Assembly: GCA_031291725.1 (NCBI GenBank)
Contig: JARLIM010000034.1
Coordinates: forward strand, 1-64,000
Length of the DNA: 64,000 bases
Direction: 5' to 3'
Source of the DNA: Acetobacteraceae bacterium
Lineage (GTDB): Bacteria; Pseudomonadota; Alphaproteobacteria; Acetobacterales; Acetobacteraceae
Positions 35,412 to 44,908 of this stretch are shown here, piece after piece. The translations under genes were made by a program, and so were the position numbers. The notes below the pieces were generated by a model. That model made no database searches. It worked only from the letters and a program-made list of their open reading frames with translations, and was not told the origin of the DNA. The first letter of the stretch is position 1. Each line of letters opens with the position of its first letter.

Positions 35412-35443
35412 CGCTGACCGGTCACAGGCGGGGCCGGTCAGCG
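35412..35443 (+). terminator. Hairpin after tarD
   Basis: CGCTGACCGG and CCGGTCAGCG form an exact ten-base stem with a 12-base loop, ten bases after the tarD stop. A T-poor tail follows, so it is a probable but not textbook terminator. Confidence 0.6.
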
Positions 35444-35562
35444 TTGACGCGACGTGATGTCGGCCGCAATCTGTTGCATCTGTAAGGGATGCGACGAAAA
35501 GTGTGGCATAGTTCGATCCAACAGACCCCAAAAATCCGCGGCCGCCGGAAAGTCCAACTCGT

Positions 35563-36456
35563 ATGGAACTGAGGCATTTGCGCTATTTTTTGGCAGTTGC
35601 CCAAACCCGGAGCTTCACCCAGGCCGCACAATTGCTCAATGTGGCGCAACCTGCATTGAGTGTTCAGATCCGCGCCCTTGAGGACGAAATCGGCGTCAAA
35701 CTGCTCACACGCACCAAGCGGCGGGTGGAATTGACCGAAGCTGGCATCCATTTCCTGCAACGGACGGTCGAAATCCTTGATGCCGCAAGCAAAGCCAGCG
35801 CGGAGGCGCGGGATGTGGCGAGTGGTTATCGGGGCACAGTCAATCTCGCCTTCATTGCGTCAGTGGGGCAGACGCTGCTGCCGGCAATGATGCGGCGGAT
35901 TCGGCAGACGGCGCAGGGGCTGCATCTGAAACTGTCAGAAATGCCCTCCGCCTCACAAATCACTGTGCTCTCCCGCGGAGACATCGATATCGGGCTGCTC
36001 CGCGGACCGGTCAGCGAGCGCGGGGTCAAAACCAAGGTGCTGCGGTCGGACCCGCTGATGGCAATCCTGCCCGAAAGTTTGCCGCTTGCGCGGCAGGGGG
36101 AGGTCAATCTGCGCGCACTGGCAGAGAAGGAGTTCATCATGTTCTCGCGGCAGGGCGCGCCGGGGCTGCATGATCTGGTGATGACGGCGTGCCTGCGGAT
36201 GGGGGTGACACCGAATATCACCCATCAAGCCTCCAATTACCGGACGATTCTTGATCTGGTGGCGGGAGACCTTGGCGTGTCCATCCAGCCTGCCACCCAA
36301 TCAGGCCGGATCGCCCAGGGCGTCATCGCCCGGCCGATTGGCGATCTGTCAGTGGCCAGCGACCTGCTGCTCGCCATACGCGATCAGCCGATTTCCAGCG
36401 CATTGCAGCTTGTCATCGATGCCATTGAGTGGGCGATTGGCAATGAAAAACCGTAA
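35563..36456 (+). CDS. LysR-family regulator of the monooxygenase cluster
   Basis: A 297-residue LysR protein (MELRHLRYFLAVAQTRSFTQAAQLLNVAQPALSVQIRALEDEIGVKLLTRTKRRVELTEAG), related by style to BenM/CatM-type regulators of aromatic catabolism. The effector domain has GDIDIGLLRGPV. It stands 236 bases upstream of and co-directional with the flavin monooxygenase gene, so it probably controls that cluster. The inducer is unknown. Confidence 0.9.
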   Translation: MELRHLRYFLAVAQTRSFTQAAQLLNVAQPALSVQIRALEDEIGVKLLTRTKRRVELTEAGIHFLQRTVEILDAASKASAEARDVASGYRGTVNLAFIASVGQTLLPAMMRRIRQTAQGLHLKLSEMPSASQITVLSRGDIDIGLLRGPVSERGVKTKVLRSDPLMAILPESLPLARQGEVNLRALAEKEFIMFSRQGAPGLHDLVMTACLRMGVTPNITHQASNYRTILDLVAGDLGVSIQPATQSGRIAQGVIARPIGDLSVASDLLLAIRDQPISSALQLVIDAIEWAIGNEKP

Positions 36457-36692
36457 ACTTATCGCTTTAAATTATAAATTAAGGCTTAATTAATATTTTA
36501 GTTTGATGAACCCGCCGTCTAGAACGGTGTGAGGCCGGGTCAAGCAATCACCAAAAACCCGGTTGGTGACGGGGGGTGACGTTCGGATGGCGCGACGGCG
36601 TGAACAGTATTCACGGTGTTTGATGGTTGGCGCGCCGTTCATTCATTCCTCTTTTTTCAAAAAATAAGAATCTTAAGCGATGGAACGGACAG

Positions 36693-38327
36693 ATGAATAC
36701 GATTGATACCCCGGTTCTTGTTGTTGGGGGCGGTCCTGTTGGTTTGGCGACGGCGCTTGAACTTGGCTGGCGCGGTGTTGATTGCACCCTGATCGAGGCG
36801 GGTGACGGCGCAGTGCATCATCCGCGTCTGGGCATCATTCTGACCCGTACAATGGAATTCTGCCGTCGCTGGGGGATGGTTGATCGCGTTTACAATTGTG
36901 GCTTCAACAACGATTACCACCTCAACATCGTCTATTGCACCAGCATGGCCGGCTTCACCCTGGCGCGGGACGAAAATCCAAGCTGCAAGGATCTGCTGCC
37001 GCCACCGCAAAGCCCCGAAAAACGCCAGCGTTGTCCACAAATGTGGTTCAACCCGATCCTGGAAAACGCGGCGCGCGAGCACAGAGGCGTCAATATCATC
37101 CATCACCGTAAGCTTGAGCGCATCACCGAAATGGCCGATGGGCTTGAGGCTGTCACCGTCGATACGCAGACCGGTGAGCAGACGCTGATTCGGGCGAAAT
37201 ATCTGGTCGCCTGCGATGGCGCTGGCAGCGGGATTCGGCAGAATTTGGGCATTAAGATGCTCGGAAAGCCGGTGCTGAGCTACTCACTCAACGTCTATCT
37301 CAAGGCACCAGGCCTGCTGGCCGCCCATGATAAGGGCGAAGCCGAACGCTATATTTTTGTCGATACCAAGGGTACTTGGGGCAATCTGACGGTGGTGGAC
37401 GGACGCGAGCTGTGGCGGATGACGATCATCGGCAATGAAGCGATGATGGATCTCGACAATTTCGATGTTGAGGCCGCGGTCCGCCGTGGCATGGGGGCAA
37501 TCGACGTCGATTTCGAATTGCTCTCGATCACTCCGTGGCGGCGTTCGGAACTCACCGCCGAAACTTTCAATTCCGGTCGCGTCTTTCTGGCGGGCGACGC
37601 AGCCCACGCAATGTCGCCCACCGGTGGGCATGGCATGAACACCGGTGTGGCCGATAGCGTGAATCTGGGCTGGAAGCTGCAAGCCGCCCTTGAAGGCTGG
37701 GCGGGTGAGGGGTTGCTTGACTCCTACACCCAGGAACGCCGCCAGATTGCTGCCGAGGCGGCCGCCGCGTCGGCTGCCAATTTTCGCGCCTGGATCTCGC
37801 CAGGCGATTGCGCGGCCATTCTGGACGACACGCCGGAAGGGGCGCAAACCCGCATGGCGGTCGGCTCACGGATGCAGGTCAGCGCACGTGAGGACTGGGA
37901 TTCGCTGGGCGTACAGCTCGGCTACCGCTACGATACCTCACCGGTGATTGTGCATGATGGCAGCGCCCCGCCGCCGTGGAGCGCGTTGAACTACGTGCAA
38001 AGCGCACGCCCCGGTGCCCGTGCGCCGCATGTGTGGCTCGCTCCGGGCAAATCCACCCTCGATCTGTTCGGTCGCGCCTTCGTGCTGTTGCGCTTCGGCG
38101 ACCACCCGTCCGACGCCTCCGCCCTCATCGACGCGGCCTTGCGTCAGGGCTTGCCGCTGGAGGTGCACGACATCGCCGATGCGGATGCCGCAGCACTCTA
38201 TGAGCGCCGACTGGTGCTGGTGCGCCCGGATGGCCATGTCGGTTGGCGTGGCGATGCGGTGGGTGACGATGCCGACGACATCATCGCCACGCTGCGCGGC
38301 GCTCGCAGCAAGGTGGCTGCGGCATGA
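36693..38327 (+). CDS. FAD-dependent aromatic monooxygenase (PheA/TfdB family)
   Basis: A 544-residue flavoprotein hydroxylase using NAD(P)H. FAD motifs are VLVVGGGPVGLATALELGWRG (GxGxxG), YLVACDGAGSGIRQNLGI (DG motif) and VFLAGDAAHAMSPTGGHGMNTG (GD motif). The C-terminal about 150 residues fit the thioredoxin-like domain of phenol hydroxylases. Start at 36693 has GGAACGGA upstream and the Rossmann motif immediately after. The longer ORF begins at 36627. The stop overlaps the next ATG. It probably hydroxylates a substituted phenol or benzoate. Confidence 0.88.
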   Translation: MNTIDTPVLVVGGGPVGLATALELGWRGVDCTLIEAGDGAVHHPRLGIILTRTMEFCRRWGMVDRVYNCGFNNDYHLNIVYCTSMAGFTLARDENPSCKDLLPPPQSPEKRQRCPQMWFNPILENAAREHRGVNIIHHRKLERITEMADGLEAVTVDTQTGEQTLIRAKYLVACDGAGSGIRQNLGIKMLGKPVLSYSLNVYLKAPGLLAAHDKGEAERYIFVDTKGTWGNLTVVDGRELWRMTIIGNEAMMDLDNFDVEAAVRRGMGAIDVDFELLSITPWRRSELTAETFNSGRVFLAGDAAHAMSPTGGHGMNTGVADSVNLGWKLQAALEGWAGEGLLDSYTQERRQIAAEAAAASAANFRAWISPGDCAAILDDTPEGAQTRMAVGSRMQVSAREDWDSLGVQLGYRYDTSPVIVHDGSAPPPWSALNYVQSARPGARAPHVWLAPGKSTLDLFGRAFVLLRFGDHPSDASALIDAALRQGLPLEVHDIADADAAALYERRLVLVRPDGHVGWRGDAVGDDADDIIATLRGARSKVAAA

Positions 38328-39292
38328 TCATCGACGTTCACGCCCATATCGTCGATGCCAGCTATCTTGAGGAACTCAAGACGCTGCTCGGCCTGACCGT
38401 TACTCATGAGAATGACGGTGCGGTCTTTCTCAAACACAAGGGCAGCACGGTTGCGTGGTATCGCGATTCGTTCTTCAGCGTGGAGGAACGACTGAGGGTG
38501 ATGGACGCCCAGGGCGTGGACATGCGGCTGCTCTCGCTGAGCAGCCCCAGCGTCTATGATTGGGACGAGGCGAACCAGATCCGCATGGCGCGCCATATCA
38601 ACGACGCGATTGCCCGCGCCTGTCGCGCGCATCCTGACCGATTCCGGGGGCTGGCGACGCTGCCGATGGCCAATATCGAGGCCTGCGTGCGGGAACTCAA
38701 CCGGGTGACGGCCGAACCGCTATTCGTTGGCATCGCCATCGGCTCGCACATCGCGGGCATGCCGTTGAATGATCCAAAGCTCGATCCGTTCTGGCAGATC
38801 GTCAGCGAGCGCGGTCTGCCGGTGGTCGAACACCCGATGGCGCCGCTGGGTGCGGACCATATGAACGAGTTCGAACTGCCGATCCGCGTGGGATTCGTCT
38901 ACGAGACGACGACGGCCGCCACCCGGATGATCTATGGCGGGGTGTTCGAGCGTTATCCGAACATCAAGCTGGTGCTGCCACACACGGGCGGCACGCTGCT
39001 GCCGCTGCTGCAACGGCTCGATAACGGCTATCGCATCTTCCCGGATTGCCGGAAGAACATCACCAAACTGCCGAGCGAATACGCCAAAAATCTCTACTAT
39101 GACACCTGTAGCTTCTACACGCCGATGCTGGAGATGGCGCGCAGCATCATTGGAACCGGGCAGTTACTATTCGGATCTGATGAGCCGTTCATCTGTGCCG
39201 ATACGTCGCACGTGACCAAATTGGATTGGCCGGAACAGGATACCCGGAACATCCTTGGCGAAAATGCACGAAATCTGTTCAAAATTAAATAA
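38324..39292 (+). CDS. ACMSD-type amidohydrolase (decarboxylase or hydrolase)
   Basis: A 322-residue amidohydrolase-2 protein. Metal ligands are visible as MIIDVHAHIVD, VVEHPMAPLG and FGSDEPF, and LPHTGGTLLPLLQRLDNGY is typical of the ACMSD/gamma-resorcylate decarboxylase group. Family members decarboxylate aromatic or semialdehyde acids without redox change. It is coupled to the monooxygenase by an ATGA overlap, so it probably acts before or after hydroxylation on the same substrate. Confidence 0.88.
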   Translation: MIIDVHAHIVDASYLEELKTLLGLTVTHENDGAVFLKHKGSTVAWYRDSFFSVEERLRVMDAQGVDMRLLSLSSPSVYDWDEANQIRMARHINDAIARACRAHPDRFRGLATLPMANIEACVRELNRVTAEPLFVGIAIGSHIAGMPLNDPKLDPFWQIVSERGLPVVEHPMAPLGADHMNEFELPIRVGFVYETTTAATRMIYGGVFERYPNIKLVLPHTGGTLLPLLQRLDNGYRIFPDCRKNITKLPSEYAKNLYYDTCSFYTPMLEMARSIIGTGQLLFGSDEPFICADTSHVTKLDWPEQDTRNILGENARNLFKIK

Positions 39293-39335
39293 ATCCGCGC
39301 AGACGGGTTCAATGAAACGCCCTGGGGAGGGAAAC

Positions 39336-40661
39336 ATGGCAGCTAGCCTTCATCTCGATCATATCCTCGATACCGACATCAAGCCGTCATCCCGGCAGAT
39401 GATCTTGGTACTGTGTTTTCTCATCATGTTGTTCGATGGCTATGATTTGAATTTTCTCGGCTATATCGGGCCGGCTTTAGTGTCGCATTTGGGAGCGACG
39501 AAGCCGCAATTCGGCACGGCGATTTCCGCCGGTTTGGCGGGGTTCATGGCCGGTGCCTTTATCTTTGGCGGCCTCGGCGACCGGGTGGGCCGTAGACCGA
39601 TGACGATTTTGGGCGTGGCTTTGTTCGGTCTGCTCACCGCTGGCTGCGCGTTTGTCAGCAGTATCGACCAGTTGGCGGCTTTGCGGTTTGTGGCGGGCAT
39701 TGGGTTGGGTGGGGCAATCCCGAACGCGATTGCGCTGAATGCTGAGTTTGCCCAACGCAAAACCCGTGCGGGTGTGATCGGGGTGATGTTCGTCGGCTAC
39801 ACGCTGGGTGGCGCGCTGCCGGGCTGGGTGGCCGGTGGTCTTGTCGGCAGCTTCGGCTGGAGGGTGGTGCCGCTGATCGGCGGTGTCGGTGCGGTGGTGC
39901 TGGCCTGCGTGCTGTTCCTGAAAATGTCGGAATCGCTGCGCTTCCTCGCCGCGCGCCCTGACCGCCGCGATGAGTTGCTGGCGGGTCTGCACGCGCTCGC
40001 GGTGCAGCGATTTGACCGCGATGTTCAGATTGTTACCAGCGAAAAGCCGGCCAAGGGGCTGCCCGTCTATCTGCTGTTCACCGGGGGGCGCGCGATTACC
40101 ACGATTCTGTTGTGGATCGCCTTTGTCGCGGGGCTTACGGCCAATCTTTTCGTCATCAGCTGGACGCCGACGATGCTGGCCAGTGCCGGAATTGCGGCAA
40201 GCCATGCGGCGCTGATCGGTGCGATGTATCAGACGGGTGCGGCAGTCGGGAGCGTGATTGTCACGCGGCTGATCGACAAGAAGGGCGCTGTGGCTGTGCT
40301 GTGCTGGATGGCAGCGGCCATTCCCTGCGTGGCGGCAATCGGGCAGGCGGGCTTTGCGGAACTGGCCTTGATTGTTGCCGTCTTCATCGCGGGCTTCTTC
40401 GCCTCGGCCGGGCAGGTGGGGCTGAATGCGGTGGCGGGGGTTTTCTATCCGACCTTCATCCGTTCCACCGGCGTGGGTTGGGCGAATGGCATCGGGCGCT
40501 TCGGCTCGATTGCCGGGCCGATGATCGGCGGTATTCTGATCTCAAGCGGCTATAGCGTTTCGGTGCTGTTCGGGTTCGCGGCGATCCCGCTGATGCTGGT
40601 GGTGACGGCGCTGGGTGTGCTTCTGCTGACCACCCGGCGGAGCGCTCCGCAGCCAGGTTGA
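39336..40661 (+). CDS. MFS aromatic acid:H+ symporter (AAHS family)
   Basis: A 441-residue 12-span carrier like PcaK/BenK. The span-1 motif MLFDGYDLNFLGYIGPAL holds the DGxD signature, and FGGLGDRVGRRPM follows span 2. The start at 39336 (MAASLHLDHILD) has GAGGGA upstream. The longer ORF overlaps the amidohydrolase. It ends the catabolic operon, followed by a strong terminator, and probably imports the aromatic acid used by the two enzymes. Confidence 0.9.
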   Translation: MAASLHLDHILDTDIKPSSRQMILVLCFLIMLFDGYDLNFLGYIGPALVSHLGATKPQFGTAISAGLAGFMAGAFIFGGLGDRVGRRPMTILGVALFGLLTAGCAFVSSIDQLAALRFVAGIGLGGAIPNAIALNAEFAQRKTRAGVIGVMFVGYTLGGALPGWVAGGLVGSFGWRVVPLIGGVGAVVLACVLFLKMSESLRFLAARPDRRDELLAGLHALAVQRFDRDVQIVTSEKPAKGLPVYLLFTGGRAITTILLWIAFVAGLTANLFVISWTPTMLASAGIAASHAALIGAMYQTGAAVGSVIVTRLIDKKGAVAVLCWMAAAIPCVAAIGQAGFAELALIVAVFIAGFFASAGQVGLNAVAGVFYPTFIRSTGVGWANGIGRFGSIAGPMIGGILISSGYSVSVLFGFAAIPLMLVVTALGVLLLTTRRSAPQPG

Positions 40662-40701
40662 ATGGTGGTCGATCATCTGATCCATCATTGGCCGATCGAT
40701 G

Positions 40702-40743
40702 CGGTTCTGCGGCAGAGGAGGACACTCATCTGCCGCAGAACCG
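40702..40743. terminator. Strong 15-bp stem hairpin after the AAHS gene
   Basis: CGGTTCTGCGGCAGA pairs exactly with TCTGCCGCAGAACCG around a 12-base loop, 41 bases after the transporter stop and before an AT-rich promoter-like region of the FIST gene. Confidence 0.75.
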
Positions 40744-40873
40744 ATTGTCGAAATAATTCAACTGAAACGATGTGGGCGCACGTAAAACTTGCCAGTTTGG
40801 ATAAAGAAATTTAACATTTGAACTTCTGTTGACGAACAATGTTGTGGGATGGCCGACAGCGAGGAGTTTCTCC

Positions 40874-41998
40874 GTGCAGATCATTCCGGTCACTTGGAGT
40901 CGCGCGCGTGGCTGGCAGTTTGGGGACGATGCCTCAACGGCACAGGCCGTGGTTTATTTCGTATCGCCGTCCATTTTGGCTGGGCATGATGTTTACGCCC
41001 CGTTGCGCGCCCAATATCCGCATGCCCGTATCCTTGGCTGTTCCACCGGGGGGGAAATCGCCGGGCCGGAGGTCAATGACGACAGCATCTCTGCCGCCGC
41101 GATCCGCTTCGACTCATCGCATGTTGAAATGGCCAGCGTGCGGCTTGCCGATTTCGAAGATTCCCGTGCCGCCGGGGCCGCTTTGGCGCGGAATATGCCG
41201 CGTGAAGGGCTGCGCGCCCTGTTCGTGCTTGCCGATGGTATGCTCACCAACGGTACGCTGTTGGTCAATGGCTTGCGGGACGTTCTGCCGCCGGATGTCT
41301 TGCTCACCGGCGGTCTGGCCGGCGATGGGGCTGATTTCCAACATGCTTTCGTCGGGGCCGATGCACCGCCGGCAGAGGGGATCGTTGCGGCGCTGGGATT
41401 GTATGGTGAGCGGCTTCGGTTCGGCTGGGGCAGCTATGGCGGTTGGGAGCCGTTCGGGCCGGAACGCATCGTCACGCGGTCAGACGGCAACACGCTTTAT
41501 GAGCTCGATGGCGAGCCGGCGCTTGATCTTTACAAACGCTATCTGGGCAATGAGGCCGCCAATCTTCCGGGCAGTGGGCTCCTGTTCCCGCTTGCCGTGC
41601 GCCGTCCGGGGGACGAGGCCAATACGTTGGTGCGCACGATGGTTGGCTTTTCTGAGGATCAGAAAACGCTGCTGTTCGCAGGCGATGTGCCGCAAGGCAG
41701 TCAGGCGCAGTTGATGCGCGGCAGTTTTCCAGCCCTGGTGGAAGGGGCGGCACATGCGGGCGGTCAGGCGGCTTTGACCGACGGGCCGGTTTTGGCGCTG
41801 CTGGTGAGTTGCATTGGGCGCAAATTGATGATGGGGCAACGCATCGCCGATGAGGTGGAGGCGGTGGCCGACATTCTCGGGCCGAATGCCACGCAGATCG
41901 GCTTCTACTCCTATGGAGAAATCGCCCCTCATCAGAACAGCGGGCGCAGCGAATTGCACAACCAAACCATGACCATCACCACGATCAGCGAGGGCTGA
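40874..41998 (+). CDS. FIST N/C-domain sensory protein
   Basis: A 374-residue protein with FIST N ([32 protein letters not shown]) and FIST C ([40 protein letters not shown]). FIST domains are predicted ligand sensors, possibly for small amino-acid-like molecules. No membrane span is seen, so it is cytoplasmic. I chose GTG at 40874 because GAGGAG lies seven bases upstream. The listed ORF begins at a TTG at 40829. Its TGA overlaps the kinase ATG (TGATG), so the two are made together. Confidence 0.88.
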   Translation: MQIIPVTWSRARGWQFGDDASTAQAVVYFVSPSILAGHDVYAPLRAQYPHARILGCSTGGEIAGPEVNDDSISAAAIRFDSSHVEMASVRLADFEDSRAAGAALARNMPREGLRALFVLADGMLTNGTLLVNGLRDVLPPDVLLTGGLAGDGADFQHAFVGADAPPAEGIVAALGLYGERLRFGWGSYGGWEPFGPERIVTRSDGNTLYELDGEPALDLYKRYLGNEAANLPGSGLLFPLAVRRPGDEANTLVRTMVGFSEDQKTLLFAGDVPQGSQAQLMRGSFPALVEGAAHAGGQAALTDGPVLALLVSCIGRKLMMGQRIADEVEAVADILGPNATQIGFYSYGEIAPHQNSGRSELHNQTMTITTISEG

Positions 41999-44901
41999 TG
42001 CATCGGCTGCTTGCCCGTCAGTTGCGCAAAGCGACGTCAGCCTCGGGTGACGTGGACCTGCAGCGTCTGCTTGAACTGGTCAGCGCAAGCTATGCCGACA
42101 CGGATCGCGACCAGCAATTGTCTCGCCAAGCGGCTCAGTTGATGGAGGAGGAATTACGCGCTGCCGCCTCGCGCGCGGCGGAGCTTGCGGAATTGCAGCT
42201 GCGCATCATCCTGGATTCGGTCGGTGAAGCGGTGATCATCGCCGATCACGCGATGATTATTCAGAATGTGAACAAGGCGATGCTCGATACGTTCGGCTAC
42301 ACGCGCGACGAGATGGTGGGCAAATCCGTTGAAATTCTCATGGATGATGGTCTGGCTGCCAGCCACAAGGCCCATGTCGGGCACTACCTGCACACCCATG
42401 AAACCAAGGTGATGGGCCGTCGGCGCGAGATGGTGGCGCGGCGCAGGAATGGTGAGATTTTTCCCATCGAAATTTCCGTGGGTGATCTCGGTGTGGTGCG
42501 CAAGGCCCAGTTCATCGGCATCATCCGCGACATCAGCGACCGCCACAACGCTTTGGCGGCGTTGAAACAGAACGAGGAGATGTTCCGCGATTTTGCTGAA
42601 TCCCTCTCTGATTGGTTCTGGGAGACTGACAGCGCCGACATCATCACGCGCGTCGGTGGCAGCGAGGGCACGCTGGAGCGTTTTGCCGTCAAGGCGACGA
42701 TAGGTCAGAGCCGCCTGGACATCATGGCACACCACGCCGCGCCAGCCTTTGTCGAGCAGCACCGGCAGACTTTGCTCTTGCATCTGCCGTTTCGCGATGT
42801 GGTCTATGACGTCACAGGCGCCGACGGTGCGCTGTGTACGTTGAGCATCAGCGGCAAGCCGGTCTTTGCCGCCGATGGCGGGTTCGCCGGCTATCGCGGC
42901 ACCGCCAGCGACATCACCGAGGCCGTTGCCACGCGCCAACGATTGCGCGAGTTGGAGAGCAATCTGGTCACGGCAATCTCGGCGATGTCAGAGGGCTTTG
43001 TGCTCTATGGCCCGGATGATCGGCTGGTGATCTGCAATACGCGCTATCGTGAGCTGTATGACCGCTCTGCTCATATGATCGTCCCCGGCACGCCGTTTAT
43101 CGACGTGGTGCGGCATTTGGCTCATGGCGGTAGCTACCAACTCAACGGCAAGCCACCCGAACAGGCCATCGCCGAGCGTGTCGCACGACACCGCGCTTCG
43201 GATGGCGTGCCGATGGTGATTGAATTCGCCGACGGCGTGTGGATCCGTACGGTGGAATACGCAACTTCCGAAGGCGGCGTGGTCGGCATTCATACCGACA
43301 TCACCGATGCCGTCACGCTGGAGCGGCAATTGCGGGCCGCCAAGGAACTGGCCGAGGCCGGCGATCGCGCCAAATCTGAATTTCTAGCCACCGTCAGCCA
43401 TGAAATCCGTACGCCGATGAACGGGATCATCGGCATGACGGGCCTGCTGTTGGACACCGAACTGAACGCCGAGCAGCGGCATTTCGCCAACACCGTGCGG
43501 GTGTCTGCCGAATCGTTGCTCACGGTGATTAGCGACATTCTTGATTTTTCGAAAATCGAGGCAGGTCATTTTGATTTCGAGGAAGGCCGCTTCGAGATAC
43601 GCGAACTGGTGGAGGGTGTGGTGGATATCATCGCCCCGCGCCTTTATACCAAGGATGTCGAGTTGACCTGCCTGATTGGTCCGGGTGCCAATGGCATTTT
43701 CGAATCAGATGCAGGACGTCTGCGGCAAGTGCTGCTCAATCTTGCGGGCAATGCGGTGAAATTCACCGATCATGGCAATGTGGCCATCGAGGCTGACGTC
43801 AGTTGGGTGGACGACGTGCCGTGGCTGCATATCGATGTGTCAGATACCGGCGTGGGCATACCGGAGGAAGCGCATTCTCGGCTGTTCTCGATGTTCAGTC
43901 AGGTGGATTCCTCAGCCGCGCGACGCTTCGGCGGTTCGGGGCTGGGGCTGGCGATCTCGCGTCGGATCGTGGATGCCTTGGGCGGGCGGATCGGCTTTCG
44001 CAGCACGTTGGGCCAAGGCAGCACCTTTTGGGTTGAGGTGCCGCTGACTTATGCGGGCGATGCGGTGGCTGTCGACGGGACACCGTTGGACGGGCGCAAA
44101 ATTCTGGTGGTGGATGACAATCCGACCAACCTCAACGTGTTTCGGCGTCAGCTGGAATCCTGGGGCGGCACGGTCGTCTGTGCATCCGACGCTGCCGAGG
44201 CGCTGCAAGAATTGGAAATGGGCGCGGGCGGGCCTTATGACCTTGCGTTGATCGACCATCAAATGCCGAGCATCAGCGGGCTCGATCTTGGGCGAGAGAT
44301 CCGGGCCACCCGCAGCCTCAGTGAGGTCAAACTCATTCTGGCAACATCAGGCCCCACCACGCAGCTACGGCAGGAGGCTCTGAAGGCGGGGTTTGGGGCA
44401 ACGCTGGTCAAACCGGTGCGACAGAGCACGTTGTTGGAACGGGTGGTGGAATTGCTGGCGGGTCAGACCGAACCCGTTCTGTCTCCCCCCGCCGCCACGC
44501 TGCCATCGGCCGCATCCCATCTGCGGGTGTTGGTTGTCGATGACAGCACCACAAACCAATTGGTGGCGGTGGCGTTTCTGGATCGGCTCGGCATCCGGGC
44601 GGACGTGGCAGGCGATGGGGCCGAGGCCGTGCAGATGGTGGAGGATGGCAATTACGATCTTGTCCTGATGGATGTGCACATGCCCAACACCGATGGTTAC
44701 ACCGCCACTCGGATGATCCGCGCGATCGCGGGCAGCAGATCGCGCACCGTCATTGTCGCGATGACCGCCAATGCGATGGAAGGCGACCGCGATGCCTGTC
44801 TGGCGGCGGGGATGGATGACTACATCTCCAAACCCATTGACCGCCGACGTCTGGCCGAACTGATTGAACGCTGGAGCATCGCTTTGGCTGCCCGGGTCTA
44901 A
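41998..44901 (+). CDS. PAS-domain hybrid sensor histidine kinase with two receiver domains
   Basis: 967 residues without clear membrane spans. Order: N-terminal coiled coil (about 20-65), PAS (about 66-185), PAS (about 195-315), PAS (about 325-440), HisKA with the phosphoacceptor H468 in [17 protein letters not shown], HATPase ([36 protein letters not shown]), receiver 1 with D753 (LALIDHQMP), and receiver 2 with D892 (LVLMDVHMP). No HPt domain is present, so phosphate must pass to a separate protein. It is coupled to the FIST protein, which is its likely input partner. The output target is unknown. Confidence 0.93.
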   Translation: MHRLLARQLRKATSASGDVDLQRLLELVSASYADTDRDQQLSRQAAQLMEEELRAAASRAAELAELQLRIILDSVGEAVIIADHAMIIQNVNKAMLDTFGYTRDEMVGKSVEILMDDGLAASHKAHVGHYLHTHETKVMGRRREMVARRRNGEIFPIEISVGDLGVVRKAQFIGIIRDISDRHNALAALKQNEEMFRDFAESLSDWFWETDSADIITRVGGSEGTLERFAVKATIGQSRLDIMAHHAAPAFVEQHRQTLLLHLPFRDVVYDVTGADGALCTLSISGKPVFAADGGFAGYRGTASDITEAVATRQRLRELESNLVTAISAMSEGFVLYGPDDRLVICNTRYRELYDRSAHMIVPGTPFIDVVRHLAHGGSYQLNGKPPEQAIAERVARHRASDGVPMVIEFADGVWIRTVEYATSEGGVVGIHTDITDAVTLERQLRAAKELAEAGDRAKSEFLATVSHEIRTPMNGIIGMTGLLLDTELNAEQRHFANTVRVSAESLLTVISDILDFSKIEAGHFDFEEGRFEIRELVEGVVDIIAPRLYTKDVELTCLIGPGANGIFESDAGRLRQVLLNLAGNAVKFTDHGNVAIEADVSWVDDVPWLHIDVSDTGVGIPEEAHSRLFSMFSQVDSSAARRFGGSGLGLAISRRIVDALGGRIGFRSTLGQGSTFWVEVPLTYAGDAVAVDGTPLDGRKILVVDDNPTNLNVFRRQLESWGGTVVCASDAAEALQELEMGAGGPYDLALIDHQMPSISGLDLGREIRATRSLSEVKLILATSGPTTQLRQEALKAGFGATLVKPVRQSTLLERVVELLAGQTEPVLSPPAATLPSAASHLRVLVVDDSTTNQLVAVAFLDRLGIRADVAGDGAEAVQMVEDGNYDLVLMDVHMPNTDGYTATRMIRAIAGSRSRTVIVAMTANAMEGDRDACLAAGMDDYISKPIDRRRLAELIERWSIALAARV

Positions 44902-44908
44902 ACCCGTT

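Noticed and set aside
35470-35510. Imperfect repeat GTTGCATC-N7-GATGCGAC before the LysR gene at 35563
   Set aside because: One mismatch and no clear link to a promoter. Too weak to call as an operator.
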